DNA of 64,000 nt from Neoaquamicrobium microcysteis (GCF_008180155.1 NZ_VSZS01000055.1:1-64000), one strand, 5' to 3'; positions 40,993 through 52,734 are shown, counted from the first letter of the stretch. Notes: generated by a model from the letters alone, not told the origin. A program made the numbers and translations.

Positions 40993-43533
40993 TCAGGCGA
41001 TGAGAGCCACCGCCTCATCGCCGATCCAGGCGTTGATCTTCGCAGCCAGCTTGTTGGGCGACACCGGCTTCGACAGGTAGTCGTCCATTCCTGCCTCGAT
41101 GCATTTCTCGCGGTCGCCCTTGAGCGCGTGGGCGGTGACGCCGATGATGGGGGTTCGCGTGCCGATACCTTCCTCGGCCTTGCGGATGGCGGCCGCGGCC
41201 TCAAGGCCGTTCATCTCCGGCATCGAAACGTCCATCAGCATCAGGCGCGGCCGCAACGTGCGATGCATCTCGACGGCGGTGCGGCCGTTGGAGGCGATGC
41301 GGTAGGAGAGGCCGAGACCGTCGAGTATCTGGCTGAAGACGAGCTGGTTCACCTCGTTGTCTTCGGCAACCAGGATGTCGAGCTGGCGACCGGTGCCGGC
41401 GCGCGGCGCAGGATGAACGGGCTTCGGCGCGGCGCTTGCCGCCTTCTGGGCGAAATTGGGAACCGGCGCGATGTTTCGCACCGCGCTCTCGCGCCGCGGC
41501 GCAGCTCGCGCCACCTGCATCATGGTGACAAGCGTTTCGAGCAGCGCGGAAGAACGCGCAGGCTTGTTGAGATGCGCGGCGATGCCCGATTCCATCGTGA
41601 GCTTGCCGGTGACGGCCTGATCGACGGACGTCAGCAGCAGGACGGGGATGTTCCACGTCGCGGGGTTGGCGGCGATGCGGCGCGCAACCTCCAGCCCGTT
41701 GATGCCCGGCATCTGGTAGTCGAGGATGATGCAGTCCACCCGCGCGCCCAGATGGGTCGCGCGGTCGAGGAAGGCGAGGCCGACCTCGCCGTTCTCGGCT
41801 GCCGCGCAGTCGAAGTTCCAGCTGCGAAGCTGTTCCAGCAGGATGTCGCGATTGACCTTGTTGTCGTCAATGACCAGCACGCGCGCACCCGATACATCGA
41901 CGGGAACGGGCCGTGCCGGCTCCATGTCCTCGAAGACGGGCAGCGGCACCGTGAACCAGAAGGTCGAGCCCTTGCCCAGTTCGCTGGTCAGCCCCATCTG
42001 GCCGCCCATCAGCTCGACGAGGCGCGAGGCGATCGCAAGGCCGAGCCCCGTGCCTTCGTGGCGGCGGGTGGACGACGCATCGACCTGACTGAACTTTTCG
42101 AACACCCTGGTCTGCATCTCAGGTGGAATGCCGATGCCGGTATCCTCGACCCGAACGGTGACGTGCGAGGTTCCGTTCTCGACATGGCCGCTGACATCGA
42201 CCAGCACGTGGCCCTTCTCGGTGAACTTGACGCCGTTGCCGACGAGATTGGTGACGATCTGCCTTATGCGGCCGACATCGCCGACGACGCAGGCCGGCAG
42301 TTCGGGATCGACGCGCACGATGAGCTCGAGGTCTTTCTCCGCGACACGGGTGGAGACCAGCGTCGCGACGTCCTCGATAGCCTCGCCGAGACGGAAGGGT
42401 GCGGGATCGAGGCTGAGCTGCCCTGCGTCGATCTTGGAGAAATCGAGGATGTCGTTGATGATCGTGAGAAGCGCGTTGCCCGACTTGAGGATCACGTCGG
42501 CAAAGGTCTTCTGGCGGTTGTCTAGGTCGGTGCGCACCAGCAGTTCAGCCATGCCGAGCACACCGTTCATCGGCGTCCTGATCTCGTGGCTCATATTGGC
42601 CAGGAATTCCGACTTCGCGCGGTCGGCGGATTCGGCCTTCACACGCGCCGCCTCGATCGAGGCGTTGGCCCGCTGCAGGTCGTCATGTGCGTGGGCAATG
42701 TTGCGCATCATGGGCACGAAGACCCACAGGGTGGTGAACACGCCGACGACGAAGATCACGGCGGCGACCATGTACAGGATCTTTTCGAGCCAGTCGTAGC
42801 CCTTGATGGTGTCGGCGCGCAGCTCGACCATTGTGGAGTCGAGGTTGGGCCGCACCCGGTCGTTGGCGATCATCTGGATTTGCGTGAACACGCGCTGGGC
42901 GGCTGGAAGCGACAGGTCGGCGAACATGTCGAGCCGGTTTGCCAGCGTGATGATCTCCAGCACGTCCTGCCGAAGCGAGAACGTCTGTCCCTCGCCGTTC
43001 CACAAGCTCAGCAGCGAGGGCGGTACCGCGATGCCCCTGATGTCGGCGAGTATGCCCGCAAGATCGCCGGTCAGGCTGTCGTCCGCGCCGGCCTGCGGAG
43101 GCGTTTCGACAGGGAAATCGCTGCCCGCAGCTTCGCCGAAGGCGCGATAGGTATGGTCGAGACGCGTGATTGCCGCATGCAGGTTTGCCTGTACGACCTT
43201 CGTCGTCGCAGCCGCGTCGAAGACAGGCTGCGCCACGACCGGGCCTTTCGGCATGGCGAACTGGCCGGTCTCAATGTCCCTGATCGTGCGGTCGGCGCGC
43301 TCGCGGGCTAGGTCGGCCCGCAGCCGCACCTGATCGAGCATCAGCGCGTGGTAGATGACGTCGGCCGTCGCCTCGCTCATGGCGCCGAGCACGGCGCCGA
43401 ACTTGACGCTGGTTCTGGCCTCTCCGGCCTGCCAGTGGATGAGGCCGGCCCCGAGACCGACCGCAAGCAGAAAGCCGGTCATGATGAACATGAGACGGCC
43501 GCGCATATAGGCGCGCGTTACAGCAAACGACAT
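40993..43533 (-). CDS. Membrane hybrid histidine kinase with two receiver domains
   Basis: An 846-residue sensor. Transmembrane helices lie at about 14-36 and 252-275, enclosing a mostly helical periplasmic domain. The HisKA domain carries phospho-acceptor His316 in NMSHEIRTPMNG. The HATPase domain follows (N box NLVGNGVKF, then VEDTGIGIPPEM). Two receivers come after: LVIDDNKVNRD with Asp in IILDYQMPG, and LVAEDNEVNQL with Asp in LMDVSMPEMNG. I chose the ATG at 43533; a TTG upstream would add 15 residues. No partner regulator is adjacent. An exact TTAA-N7-TTAA box 51 bases upstream suggests CtrA control. Its signal is unknown. Confidence 0.93.
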   Translation of the reverse strand: MSFAVTRAYMRGRLMFIMTGFLLAVGLGAGLIHWQAGEARTSVKFGAVLGAMSEATADVIYHALMLDQVRLRADLARERADRTIRDIETGQFAMPKGPVVAQPVFDAAATTKVVQANLHAAITRLDHTYRAFGEAAGSDFPVETPPQAGADDSLTGDLAGILADIRGIAVPPSLLSLWNGEGQTFSLRQDVLEIITLANRLDMFADLSLPAAQRVFTQIQMIANDRVRPNLDSTMVELRADTIKGYDWLEKILYMVAAVIFVVGVFTTLWVFVPMMRNIAHAHDDLQRANASIEAARVKAESADRAKSEFLANMSHEIRTPMNGVLGMAELLVRTDLDNRQKTFADVILKSGNALLTIINDILDFSKIDAGQLSLDPAPFRLGEAIEDVATLVSTRVAEKDLELIVRVDPELPACVVGDVGRIRQIVTNLVGNGVKFTEKGHVLVDVSGHVENGTSHVTVRVEDTGIGIPPEMQTRVFEKFSQVDASSTRRHEGTGLGLAIASRLVELMGGQMGLTSELGKGSTFWFTVPLPVFEDMEPARPVPVDVSGARVLVIDDNKVNRDILLEQLRSWNFDCAAAENGEVGLAFLDRATHLGARVDCIILDYQMPGINGLEVARRIAANPATWNIPVLLLTSVDQAVTGKLTMESGIAAHLNKPARSSALLETLVTMMQVARAAPRRESAVRNIAPVPNFAQKAASAAPKPVHPAPRAGTGRQLDILVAEDNEVNQLVFSQILDGLGLSYRIASNGRTAVEMHRTLRPRLMLMDVSMPEMNGLEAAAAIRKAEEGIGTRTPIIGVTAHALKGDREKCIEAGMDDYLSKPVSPNKLAAKINAWIGDEAVALIA

Positions 43534-43583
43534 TGGCCCCAACCCGTTACCCGGTACACATGGGGCAAAATCGGGCAATCCGA

Positions 43584-43598
43584 TTAAAGTGCTGTTAA
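43584..43598. promoter_or_regulatory. CtrA-type box TTAA-N7-TTAA before the hybrid kinase gene
   Basis: TTAA at 43584-43587 and TTAA at 43595-43598 are separated by exactly seven bases, the consensus bound by the cell-cycle regulator CtrA. It lies 51 bases upstream of the kinase start codon, within normal promoter range. The gap otherwise holds only the end of the ispA-type gene. Confidence 0.5.
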
Positions 43599-43638
43599 TT
43601 GTGGCAAAAATCTCGCCACGCCGGTGGAGCCGCCAGGC

Positions 43639-44559
43639 TCAGAACGAGCGCATGGCCACGAAGCGTGCTGCCTCGCGCAGGAGCCCGGCGCGCGCGCCGA
43701 AGGGATCGAGCAGCGCCGTCGCCTGATCGACAAGGCCTGCCAGTTGCCTGCGCGTCCACTCCACGCCATGGAGGGATACGAGCGTCGCCTTGCCGGCATC
43801 GGCGTCCTTGCCCGCCGCTTTCCCAAGGGTCGCCGCGCTGGACGTAGCGTCGAGCAGGTCGTCGGCAAGCTGGAAGGCGAGGCCGATAGCCTGGCCGAAC
43901 TCGCTCAGCCGCTCGCGCTCGCCTGGTGAAGCGTCGCCGATGGCAGCGCCCGCCTCGCAGGCGAAGCGGATCAGCGCGCCCGTCTTCATCGCCTGAAGCA
44001 TGACGACGCCGGCCTCGTCGGGCTTGATCCGCGCGGCCTGCAGGTCGAGCGCCTGCCCGCCAACCATGCCGCCCACCCCGGCTGCGCGCGCCATGGCCGA
44101 AACGAGCCTGACCCGTGTGGCGGCAGGCAGGTCGGTTGCGTCGTCGGCGACGATGTCGAAGGCGAAGGTGAGCAAACCGTCCCCGGCGAGTATCGCCGTC
44201 GCTTCATCGAAGGCGCGATGGACAGTCGGGCGGCCTCGGCGCAGATCGTCGTCGTCCATGGCCGGGAGGTCGTCGTGGATCAGCGAATAGCAATGGATGC
44301 ATTCCAGCGCGGCGGCGACGCGAAGCGCGGCGTTGTCGTCAGCATCGAACAGGGCTGCTGTTTCCAGAACCAGAAAGGGGCGCAGCCGCTTGCCGCCGCC
44401 CAGCACGCCGTGGCGGATGGCGCGCATCAGTTCGTCCGGCCGGGCGATCTCGCCCTCCAGAGAGGCCGAACCCAGCAGGCGGTCCAGTGTCGCCTCCACC
44501 TCGCGTGCGCGGCGCGCCAGCGCGGTCTCGAAGTCCTCTGTTTCGATCAGCTGTTCCAT
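43639..44559 (-). CDS. ispA: Short-chain polyprenyl diphosphate synthase (farnesyl diphosphate synthase type)
   Basis: A 306-residue trans-prenyltransferase. The first Asp-rich motif is LIHDDLPAMDDDDLRRG and the second is AFQLADDLLD, with GGKRLRPFL near the N-terminus. The DDxxxxD form of the first motif with two extra residues is the bacterial FPP/GGPP type. The product is most likely C15 for undecaprenyl and ubiquinone synthesis. I chose the ATG at 44559; a TTG upstream would add seven residues. It is near ispG of the same pathway. Confidence 0.88.
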   Translation of the reverse strand: MEQLIETEDFETALARRAREVEATLDRLLGSASLEGEIARPDELMRAIRHGVLGGGKRLRPFLVLETAALFDADDNAALRVAAALECIHCYSLIHDDLPAMDDDDLRRGRPTVHRAFDEATAILAGDGLLTFAFDIVADDATDLPAATRVRLVSAMARAAGVGGMVGGQALDLQAARIKPDEAGVVMLQAMKTGALIRFACEAGAAIGDASPGERERLSEFGQAIGLAFQLADDLLDATSSAATLGKAAGKDADAGKATLVSLHGVEWTRRQLAGLVDQATALLDPFGARAGLLREAARFVAMRSF

Positions 44560-44665
44560 CGGCCGGAGCGATGACCGCAAAAGCGATGCCCGTCAAGTCG
44601 CCGTGTGGCGTTGCGCTTCGCCGACCGCGTCTGTATTCGGGAATGATGAAACGTGAGGCGTATGG

Positions 44666-45439
44666 GTGGAGAAGCAGACCACGGAGCCAACCGTCGAGCC
44701 TGTCGTCGAGGTCGAGCCCGAGATGACGCTGAGCCGGCGCAGGACGCGACGCAGCGGCCGCAGCCGGCTGTCCGTGTGGCTGCGGCGCTTCGTGCTCCTC
44801 GTCTTCATTGCTGGCGTGACCCCGGCGGTGGTGACGCTGGTGTACCTGCCTTCCTCCGTCCATCCCATCTCCACGCTGATGATGAAGGATCTCGCCACCT
44901 TCTCCGGCTATGACAGGCGCTGGACACCGCTCGACCAGTTCGGCGACCGGCTGGTCCATTCGGTGATGATGTCGGAGGACGGGCAGTTCTGCTCGCACCG
45001 GGGAGTGGATCTGGGCGAATTCCGCGCGGTGCTGGACGATTTTCTCGCAGGCGAGGCGACGCGAGGCGGATCGACCATCACGATGCAGACGGTCAAGAAC
45101 CTCTATCTGTGGCACGGCCGGTCGTATATCCGCAAAGCGATCGAGCTTCCCTACGCGGTTTATCTCGATCTCGTCATGCCCAAGCGGCGGATCATGGAAA
45201 TCTACCTCAACATCGCCGAGTGGGGGCCTGGCATCTATGGCGCGGAGGCCGCGGCGCAGCACCATTTCGGCAGATCGTCCCGCGACCTGACTGCAAGGCA
45301 GGCTGCGCTGCTGGCCGTGACGCTGCCAAGCCCGCTGACGCGTACGCCCGGCAGGCCTGGCCCCGGGCTCGAACGCCTCGCGCGCACCATAGAGAGGCGC
45401 GCAGGCCACGCCGGAGGCTACAACCACTGCCTGCGCTGA
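44666..45439 (+). CDS. mtgA: Monofunctional peptidoglycan glycosyltransferase MtgA
   Basis: A 257-residue GT51 enzyme that polymerises lipid II at the periplasmic face. One transmembrane anchor at about residues 40-62 follows a basic N-terminus. Catalytic motifs are [15 protein letters not shown] (catalytic Glu), [16 protein letters not shown] and [15 protein letters not shown]. The start is a GTG at 44666 with GAGG about ten bases before; an ATG at codon 20 is an alternative. It stands alone between ispA and rpmF. Confidence 0.94.
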   Translation: MEKQTTEPTVEPVVEVEPEMTLSRRRTRRSGRSRLSVWLRRFVLLVFIAGVTPAVVTLVYLPSSVHPISTLMMKDLATFSGYDRRWTPLDQFGDRLVHSVMMSEDGQFCSHRGVDLGEFRAVLDDFLAGEATRGGSTITMQTVKNLYLWHGRSYIRKAIELPYAVYLDLVMPKRRIMEIYLNIAEWGPGIYGAEAAAQHHFGRSSRDLTARQAALLAVTLPSPLTRTPGRPGPGLERLARTIERRAGHAGGYNHCLR

Positions 45440-45584
45440 TCGGTAGCGCAAAAATTTCCGCGCCGGTGCTGGTCAAAACGCGCTCGTGCGTGTATAGGCA
45501 CGCAACTTTCCTGTTTTCGGCCGCGATGCAAGGCTCTTTTCCAAGGGTTGCAGCGGCTGTTTGACCGAACACCGGAGCTGGACC

Positions 45585-45767
45585 ATGGCTGTACCTAAAC
45601 GAAAGACCTCGCCGTCGAAGCGCGGCATGCGTCGCTCCGCCGACGCACTCAAGGCCCCGACCTATGTCGAGGACAAGAATTCCGGCGAACTGCGCCGCCC
45701 GCACCACATCGACCTGAAGACCGGCATGTATCGCGGCCGTCAGGTGCTGGAGCCCAAGGAAAGCTGA
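45585..45767 (+). CDS. rpmF: Large-subunit ribosomal protein bL32
   Basis: A 60-residue protein starting [19 protein letters not shown], the bL32 signature, with a basic C-terminal half in the alphaproteobacterial form ([19 protein letters not shown]). It lacks the zinc-binding cysteines found in some bL32. The ATG at 45585 is preceded by GGAG. A terminator follows 28 bases after the stop. Confidence 0.98.
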   Translation: MAVPKRKTSPSKRGMRRSADALKAPTYVEDKNSGELRRPHHIDLKTGMYRGRQVLEPKES

Positions 45768-45795
45768 GCTTTTCCTACGGACGTTCTATGAGTTG

Positions 45796-45822
45796 AAAGA
45801 CCGGCTTCACGCCGGTCTTTTT
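45796..45822 (+). terminator. Intrinsic terminator after rpmF
   Basis: A 10-base-pair stem (AAAGACCGGC and complement) with a TTCAC loop; the 3' arm runs into TTTTT. The reverse strand also reads stem plus TTT, so it may serve the convergent acyl-CoA synthetase gene as well. Confidence 0.9.
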
Positions 45823-45844
45823 CGTCTGGGCGCCGGCTCCTGAC

Positions 45845-47485
45845 CTATAGTTCCTTCGCCATCTCGCGCAGGCGGAACTTCTGGATCTTGCCGGTGGAGG
45901 TCTTGGGGATTTCGGCGAATATGACGGTGCGGGGGCATTTGAAGCGCGCCAGCAGCGTGCGGCAGTGCTCGATGATCTCCGCCTCGGTCGCCGTCCTGCT
46001 TGGCTTGAGCTCGACATAGGCCACCGGCGTCTCGCCCCATCGCTCATCGGCGCGCGCGACCACGCCACATGACGCGACGGCGGGATGCTTGTAAAGCGCG
46101 TCCTCCACCTCGATGGACGAGATGTTCTCGCCGCCCGAAATGATTATGTCCTTCGAACGGTCCTTGAGCTGGATGTAGCCGTCCGGGTGCATGACGCCGA
46201 GGTCGCCCGAGTGAAACCAGCCGCCGGCGAAGGCCTCGTCGGTCGCAGCCCGGTTCTTCAGGTACCCCTTCATGACGATATTGCCGCGGAACATCACTTC
46301 GCCGATGGTCTCTCCATCGGCGGGCGTCCTGAGCATCGTCTGCGGGTCCATGACCGTCAGATCCTCCAGCGCCGCATAACGCACGCCCTGACGCGCCTTC
46401 TTGGCCGTGCGGGCCTGTACGTCGAGCCCGTTCCATTCCTCATGCCACTCGTTCACCACCGCAGGGCCGTAGGTTTCGGTCAGACCGTAGAGGTGAGTGA
46501 CGGCAAAGCCGGCATCGGCCATGCCGGCCAGCACCGCTTCGGGCGGCGGGGCGGCTGCGGTGTTGAAGGTGACCGTCTGCTCAAACGCTCGCTTGTCGCC
46601 ATCCGCCGCGTTGATGAGCGTCGACATGACGATGGGCGCGCCGCAGAGATGAGTGACGCCGTGGTCGGCGATGGCGTCATACATCGCTTTCGCCCGCACC
46701 CAGCGCAGGCAGACATGCGTGCCGCCGGTGACGGCCAGCGTCCATGGGAAGCACCAGCCGTTGCAATGGAACATCGGCAAGGTCCACAGATAGACCGGGT
46801 GCCTGCTCATGCCGGCATGAATCGAGTTCGCGTAGGCCATCAGGGCCGCACCGCGATGATGATAGACCACGCCTTTCGGGTTGCCGGTGGTGCCGGATGT
46901 GTAGTTGAGCGAGATCGCGTCCCACTCGTCGTCCGGCATCGACCATGCAAAGTCCTCGTTGCCGGACGCGATGAAATCCTCGTAGTCGAGTTCGCCGATC
47001 CGCTCGCCCTTGGAGTAGGGCGCGTCGTCGCCATAGGCGGGATCGTCATAATCGATGATCAGCGGTTTCGTTTTGGCCAGCGCCAGCGCTTCCCTCACCA
47101 CGCCCGAGAACTCGCGATCGACGATCAGCACCTTCGATTCGGCGTGGTCGAGCTGGAAGGCGACGATCGCGGCATCAAGGCGGGTATTGAGCGAATGCAG
47201 CACGGCCTTGACCATCGGGACGCCGAAATGCGACTCGAGCATGGGCGGGGTGTTCGACAGCATCACCGAGACTGTGTCACCCTTGCCGATGCCCTTCTTT
47301 GCAAGCGCGGAGGCGAGCTTGAGCGAGCGTCGCCAGAAGTCGCGATAGCTGGTGCGGCTTTCGCCATGGATGATGGCGACATGGTCCGGGAAGACCTTCG
47401 CGGCGCGCTCCAGATAGGAAAGCGGCGTCAGCGGCTGGTGGTTGGCCGGGTTCTTTTCCAGGTCGAGCGCGTAGGGATTGGTCAT
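45845..47485 (-). CDS. AMP-forming acyl-CoA synthetase (fatty-acid/AlkK-like)
   Basis: A 546-residue adenylate-forming ligase. The P-loop-like motif is NYTSGTTGNPKGV. LYGLTETYGPA is the A5 motif, GGWFHSGDLGVMHPDGYIQLKDRSKDIIISGGENIS covers A7 and A8 (cited in part here as SGDLGV and KDIIISGGENIS), and the catalytic Lys is in PKTSTGKIQKF. It would activate a carboxylic acid, probably medium- or long-chain, to its CoA thioester. The AAGGAGG ribosome site before the ATG at 47485 is near perfect. The closest subgroup includes AlkK, DmdB and plant AAE-type ligases, so chain length is uncertain. Confidence 0.9.
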   Translation of the reverse strand: MTNPYALDLEKNPANHQPLTPLSYLERAAKVFPDHVAIIHGESRTSYRDFWRRSLKLASALAKKGIGKGDTVSVMLSNTPPMLESHFGVPMVKAVLHSLNTRLDAAIVAFQLDHAESKVLIVDREFSGVVREALALAKTKPLIIDYDDPAYGDDAPYSKGERIGELDYEDFIASGNEDFAWSMPDDEWDAISLNYTSGTTGNPKGVVYHHRGAALMAYANSIHAGMSRHPVYLWTLPMFHCNGWCFPWTLAVTGGTHVCLRWVRAKAMYDAIADHGVTHLCGAPIVMSTLINAADGDKRAFEQTVTFNTAAAPPPEAVLAGMADAGFAVTHLYGLTETYGPAVVNEWHEEWNGLDVQARTAKKARQGVRYAALEDLTVMDPQTMLRTPADGETIGEVMFRGNIVMKGYLKNRAATDEAFAGGWFHSGDLGVMHPDGYIQLKDRSKDIIISGGENISSIEVEDALYKHPAVASCGVVARADERWGETPVAYVELKPSRTATEAEIIEHCRTLLARFKCPRTVIFAEIPKTSTGKIQKFRLREMAKEL

Positions 47486-47533
47486 GAAGGTCCTCCTTGC
47501 CGTGCGATTATGCACACGGCGCGGCGACCGTCA

Positions 47534-48304
47534 TCAGCCCCAGATTTCGAAGATGCCGTCCCAGACCAGCTTGATGCCGACGATGAAGATCATGCCGTAC
47601 ATGAAGGGGTAGAAGACCTCCGGCTTCATTCGGCGGACGATCCATGCTCCGGCGAGGGTAGCCACCGGGGCTATGGGCATCAGCACGGCGGACGCCGTAA
47701 GGTTGGTGCTGTCGAACTGCCCGAGCGCGAGATAGGGAATCAGCTTTACCGCGTTGACGATGGCGAAGAAGACGACGCTGGTGCCGACATAGATGGCCGG
47801 GCTCTGGCGCAGCGGAAGCGCGTAGACCTGATAGGGCGGGCCGCCCGCATGGGCGACGAAGCTGGTGAAGCCGGTGACGACACCCCAGAAGCCGGCACGT
47901 ACGGGCCCGTGCTCGGCCGAGTGCTCGCGCGCCGCCAGCTTCAGCGCCAGCCAGCGGGCGAAGAAGGCCAGGGCCACCACGCCGACGATGAGCCGCACCG
48001 CGCCGGTGGTGACAACGGCCGCCGTCAGCCAGCCGATGCCGATGCCCAACATGGCGCCGGGCAGCATCAGCTTCAGGGTAACCGGATCGCGTTCGCCCCG
48101 CCACGTCCAGAGAGAGACCATGTCCATCACTATGAGGATGGGAAGCATGATCGCGGCCGCCTGCACCGGCGAGACGACAAGCGCCATCAGCGGCACGCCG
48201 ATCAGCGCCATCGCGCCGCCCAGGCCGCCCTTGGAAAGGCCGACGAGGATCACCGCCGGGACGGCAGCCGCATAGAACCACGGATCTGTGAGGAGGGAAT
48301 CCAT
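47534..48304 (-). CDS. TauE/SafE-family sulphite/anion permease
   Basis: A 256-residue membrane protein with about eight hydrophobic helices. It has the family opening VPAVILVGLSKGGLGGAMALIGVPLMAL and a repeated second half (GFTSFVAHAGGPPYQVYALP). Members export sulphite, sulphoacetate or related anions. I chose the ATG at 48304; an ATG at 48337 would add 11 residues and neither has a clear ribosome site. It is 48 bases from the acyl-CoA synthetase start and may be upstream in the same transcript, though no functional link is evident. Confidence 0.88.
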   Translation of the reverse strand: MDSLLTDPWFYAAAVPAVILVGLSKGGLGGAMALIGVPLMALVVSPVQAAAIMLPILIVMDMVSLWTWRGERDPVTLKLMLPGAMLGIGIGWLTAAVVTTGAVRLIVGVVALAFFARWLALKLAAREHSAEHGPVRAGFWGVVTGFTSFVAHAGGPPYQVYALPLRQSPAIYVGTSVVFFAIVNAVKLIPYLALGQFDSTNLTASAVLMPIAPVATLAGAWIVRRMKPEVFYPFMYGMIFIVGIKLVWDGIFEIWG

Positions 48305-48375
48305 CTGGGGAGGAGACTGCCTTTCAGGCGCAGCCATAGCGGCAAAAGCGGGATTTGGCGAGAGCGTGACATGGC

Positions 48376-48406
48376 CAAAGAAAAAGAGCGGCCGTGGGCC
48401 GCTCTT
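48376..48406 (-). terminator. Intrinsic terminator after ftsH
   Basis: A 10-base-pair stem (arms 48384-48393 and 48397-48406) with a three-base loop. On the minus strand the stem is followed by TTTCTTT. It lies 28 bases after the ftsH stop and separates ftsH from the TauE/SafE gene. Confidence 0.88.
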
Positions 48407-48433
48407 GATCCATCCGTTACTTGATGCCCGCTC

Positions 48434-50374
<1,941 letters not shown>

Positions 50375-50497
50375 GTTGCTTCCCGTTGGTGTCCGGCGGG
50401 TGTCGGTTCGGCCGTGGACACAGGTCCCATATAAGCAAGTGCAGCGACTAACATAGGCAGCGGCAGAAGCGTTGCCAAGCGCAACTGCGGCTCTCGG

Positions 50498-51847
50498 TTA
50501 AGCTTCCGGGGCAATGTGTTTGTTCCAAGGCGACGACGGCAGCGGCGGGCGGTTCAGAATCCGCCTCAGCGCGTGAGCGACCGTGAGGTCAAATGCAGGC
50601 AAAAACCTTGCATGGGGCGCTGCGACCGGCTCGCCCGAGACGCCGCATCGCGCCGTTTCCCGACTGCCTAGAAGACCGATCAGCCGGTCGCCGTCGAACA
50701 GAGCCGGCTCCAGCGAAAGCGCTGCGGCGACAAGGCTTTCCGGCGCGCCGGCAAAGGTGGAGGCAATCTCCTTTGCATGGACGCCGCCGAGGAGGGAGAC
50801 CCGCAGGCGGTTCTCCGACGCCGTGGTCGCGAGACGCCAGCGTCCGTCCCACTGGAGGCGATCTGTGGCGCGGTATTCTGCCGGCAGGCCCCGCGCTTCG
50901 CGCCTGATCCAAATCCCGGATCTCCTTGCATCGATGACCGCGCGCGACAATGTGGCGCGCAGCGTTCGAGCGGCGATTTGGCGGGCTAGCGCCGTCGTCC
51001 GGTCGAGGTCGGGCAGGTAGGCCATTCCGCCTGCGGTCGCCAGCATGATGCGCAGCGTCTGGACGGCTGCCTGATCGGGAGCGGCGAACATCTGCGGCGA
51101 CAAGTGATAGAGGCCAGGGGCGGGTCGTGTGACGAAGCGCTCGATCAACTCGGTTGCCTGACGCGACAGCCGGCTCCGATCGGTTCCGGCACGCGCGGCC
51201 TGCGCCGCCAGTTCTTCGATGGTGTCGGCTGTCGCCAACTCGGCGCGGACCCGCACACGCTCATAGGTGTGGTTGTCGTTGGTCGGATCGTCGATCCATG
51301 CAATGCCATTGTCGGCGAGGTAGTCGCGCAGGGCCTGCCGGCGTTCGGCCAGAAGCGGCCGCACGATCCAGATGCGCTCGTCGAAGAGCGTTGCGCGGGC
51401 CATGCCGGCGATGCCGCTGCCGCCGCCAGAGGCCCGGCGCAGGCGCATCGAGACGGTTTCGGCCTGGTCGTCCATCGTGTGGGCCGTCAGCACGACATCC
51501 GCGCCGAACTCATCGGCTGCCAGCGCTAGCAGATCGTATCGCGCCTCACGAGCAGCCGCGATGATGCCGCCGGAGGGCTTCTCGCCATCCCAGACCATGG
51601 TGCGGTGGGCAATGCCTTCTTTATTGCAAAGCGCTGCAACGGCGCGCGCTTCGGCGGCGGCTTCAGGACGAAGGCCATGATCGACGGTCACCGCGAGCAG
51701 CGGTGTGCGCGGTGCCTTGCGATCCAGAAAACTCTTGAACAGAAGCAGCAGGGCAAGGGAGTCGCTGCCGCCCGATACGGCGACGATGAACCTGCGGTGC
51801 TGATCAATATCTATGCCGCCAAAGAGGCGGGCAAGGTCGAGGCCCAC
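50498..51847 (-). CDS. tilS: tRNA(Ile)-lysidine synthetase TilS
   Basis: A 449-residue enzyme that adds lysine to C34 of the CAU anticodon tRNA-Ile, essential for reading AUA. The PP-loop SGGSDSLALLLL lies near residue 25, and the VTVDHGLRPEAAAEA and TAHTMDDQAET motifs follow. The start is uncertain: a GTG at 51847, twelve bases after the cpoB stop, leaves a normal N-terminus, whereas a GTG at 51955 would overlap cpoB by about 100 bases. It sits between cpoB and ftsH as in related genomes. Confidence 0.92.
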   Translation of the reverse strand: MGLDLARLFGGIDIDQHRRFIVAVSGGSDSLALLLLFKSFLDRKAPRTPLLAVTVDHGLRPEAAAEARAVAALCNKEGIAHRTMVWDGEKPSGGIIAAAREARYDLLALAADEFGADVVLTAHTMDDQAETVSMRLRRASGGGSGIAGMARATLFDERIWIVRPLLAERRQALRDYLADNGIAWIDDPTNDNHTYERVRVRAELATADTIEELAAQAARAGTDRSRLSRQATELIERFVTRPAPGLYHLSPQMFAAPDQAAVQTLRIMLATAGGMAYLPDLDRTTALARQIAARTLRATLSRAVIDARRSGIWIRREARGLPAEYRATDRLQWDGRWRLATTASENRLRVSLLGGVHAKEIASTFAGAPESLVAAALSLEPALFDGDRLIGLLGSRETARCGVSGEPVAAPHARFLPAFDLTVAHALRRILNRPPLPSSPWNKHIAPEA

Positions 51848-51858
51848 GGGCCGACCGG

Positions 51859-52734
51859 TCAGCAGGAGGCGAGCGCCTGTTCCTGCCTTATGCGTTCGCG
51901 CAGCGCGTCCGTCGTCTGCGGGTAGCGCTGGAGAACTTCGGCGAAAGTGGCGCACGCAACATCGCGCTGGTTCATCGCCGCCAGCGAGACGCCAAGCTTG
52001 AACAGCGTGTCGGGTGCCTTGCGCGCCTGCGGGAAGTCACGGCTGGCGGCCAGGAAGGTCTCGGCGGCCTCGCGCGGCTTCTGCTGTGCCAGCAGCGCCT
52101 CTCCCAGCCAGAAATGCGCATCGGCGGCGTGTTCGCTGTCTGGGTACTGGGCAATCAGATCGCGAAAGCCCGTCTCGGCGGTTCCATAATCCCCCGAGAG
52201 GATGAACTCGTAGGAGTTGCGGTAAAGCTCGTCATCGCCGTCGCTGCCGGTCGGCAGAGCCGCTACCGTCGTGTCGTCCGAGCCCGTCTGCGGCTGCGGC
52301 TCGGGCAGGCCCGCTCCGCGCGCGTTTCCGTTCTCGTCGAAGGTAATGGTGCCGAAGTTCCGCGGCGGAGCGCCCAGAACCTGCGAGCTTCCCTCGACCC
52401 GGGGCGCCGGATCGTAGAATTCGTCGTCGCCGCTGCCGCCGTTTGCGGCAGCGGTGTCCTGCTGCCGGGGCTCGGGACGTGCGGTGCCGCCGGCATCCGA
52501 GCGGCGTTCCTCCATTTCCTGGAAACGCAACTCGTTGTCTTCCTGCATCCGGCGGATCTGGTCCTGCATCTGCAGGATCTGGAAATTAAGCTCCTCCAGC
52601 ATGCCGTTGAGCTGGCGCACCTGCTCTTCGAGCTGGGCGACACGCGGGTCGTTCGTCTGGGCGGCGCCCGGCATTGCCGCCGCCAGCGTCAACGCCAGCG
52701 CAACGATGCCGCCGAACAAGGTTCTTGAAAACAT
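51859..52734 (-). CDS. cpoB: Tol-Pal associated periplasmic protein CpoB (YbgF)
   Basis: A 291-residue exported protein. A signal peptide (about 1-25) is followed by a coiled coil (about 28-75, LEEQVRQLNGMLEELNFQILQ region), which trimerises and binds TolA. A Pro/Gly-rich linker leads to C-terminal TPR repeats (YRNSYEFILSGDYGTAETGF, FWLGEALLAQQKPREAAETF). It coordinates peptidoglycan synthesis with outer-membrane constriction at division. I chose the ATG at 52734; a TTG upstream would add 11 residues. It is followed closely by tilS. Confidence 0.92.
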   Translation of the reverse strand: MFSRTLFGGIVALALTLAAAMPGAAQTNDPRVAQLEEQVRQLNGMLEELNFQILQMQDQIRRMQEDNELRFQEMEERRSDAGGTARPEPRQQDTAAANGGSGDDEFYDPAPRVEGSSQVLGAPPRNFGTITFDENGNARGAGLPEPQPQTGSDDTTVAALPTGSDGDDELYRNSYEFILSGDYGTAETGFRDLIAQYPDSEHAADAHFWLGEALLAQQKPREAAETFLAASRDFPQARKAPDTLFKLGVSLAAMNQRDVACATFAEVLQRYPQTTDALRERIRQEQALASC

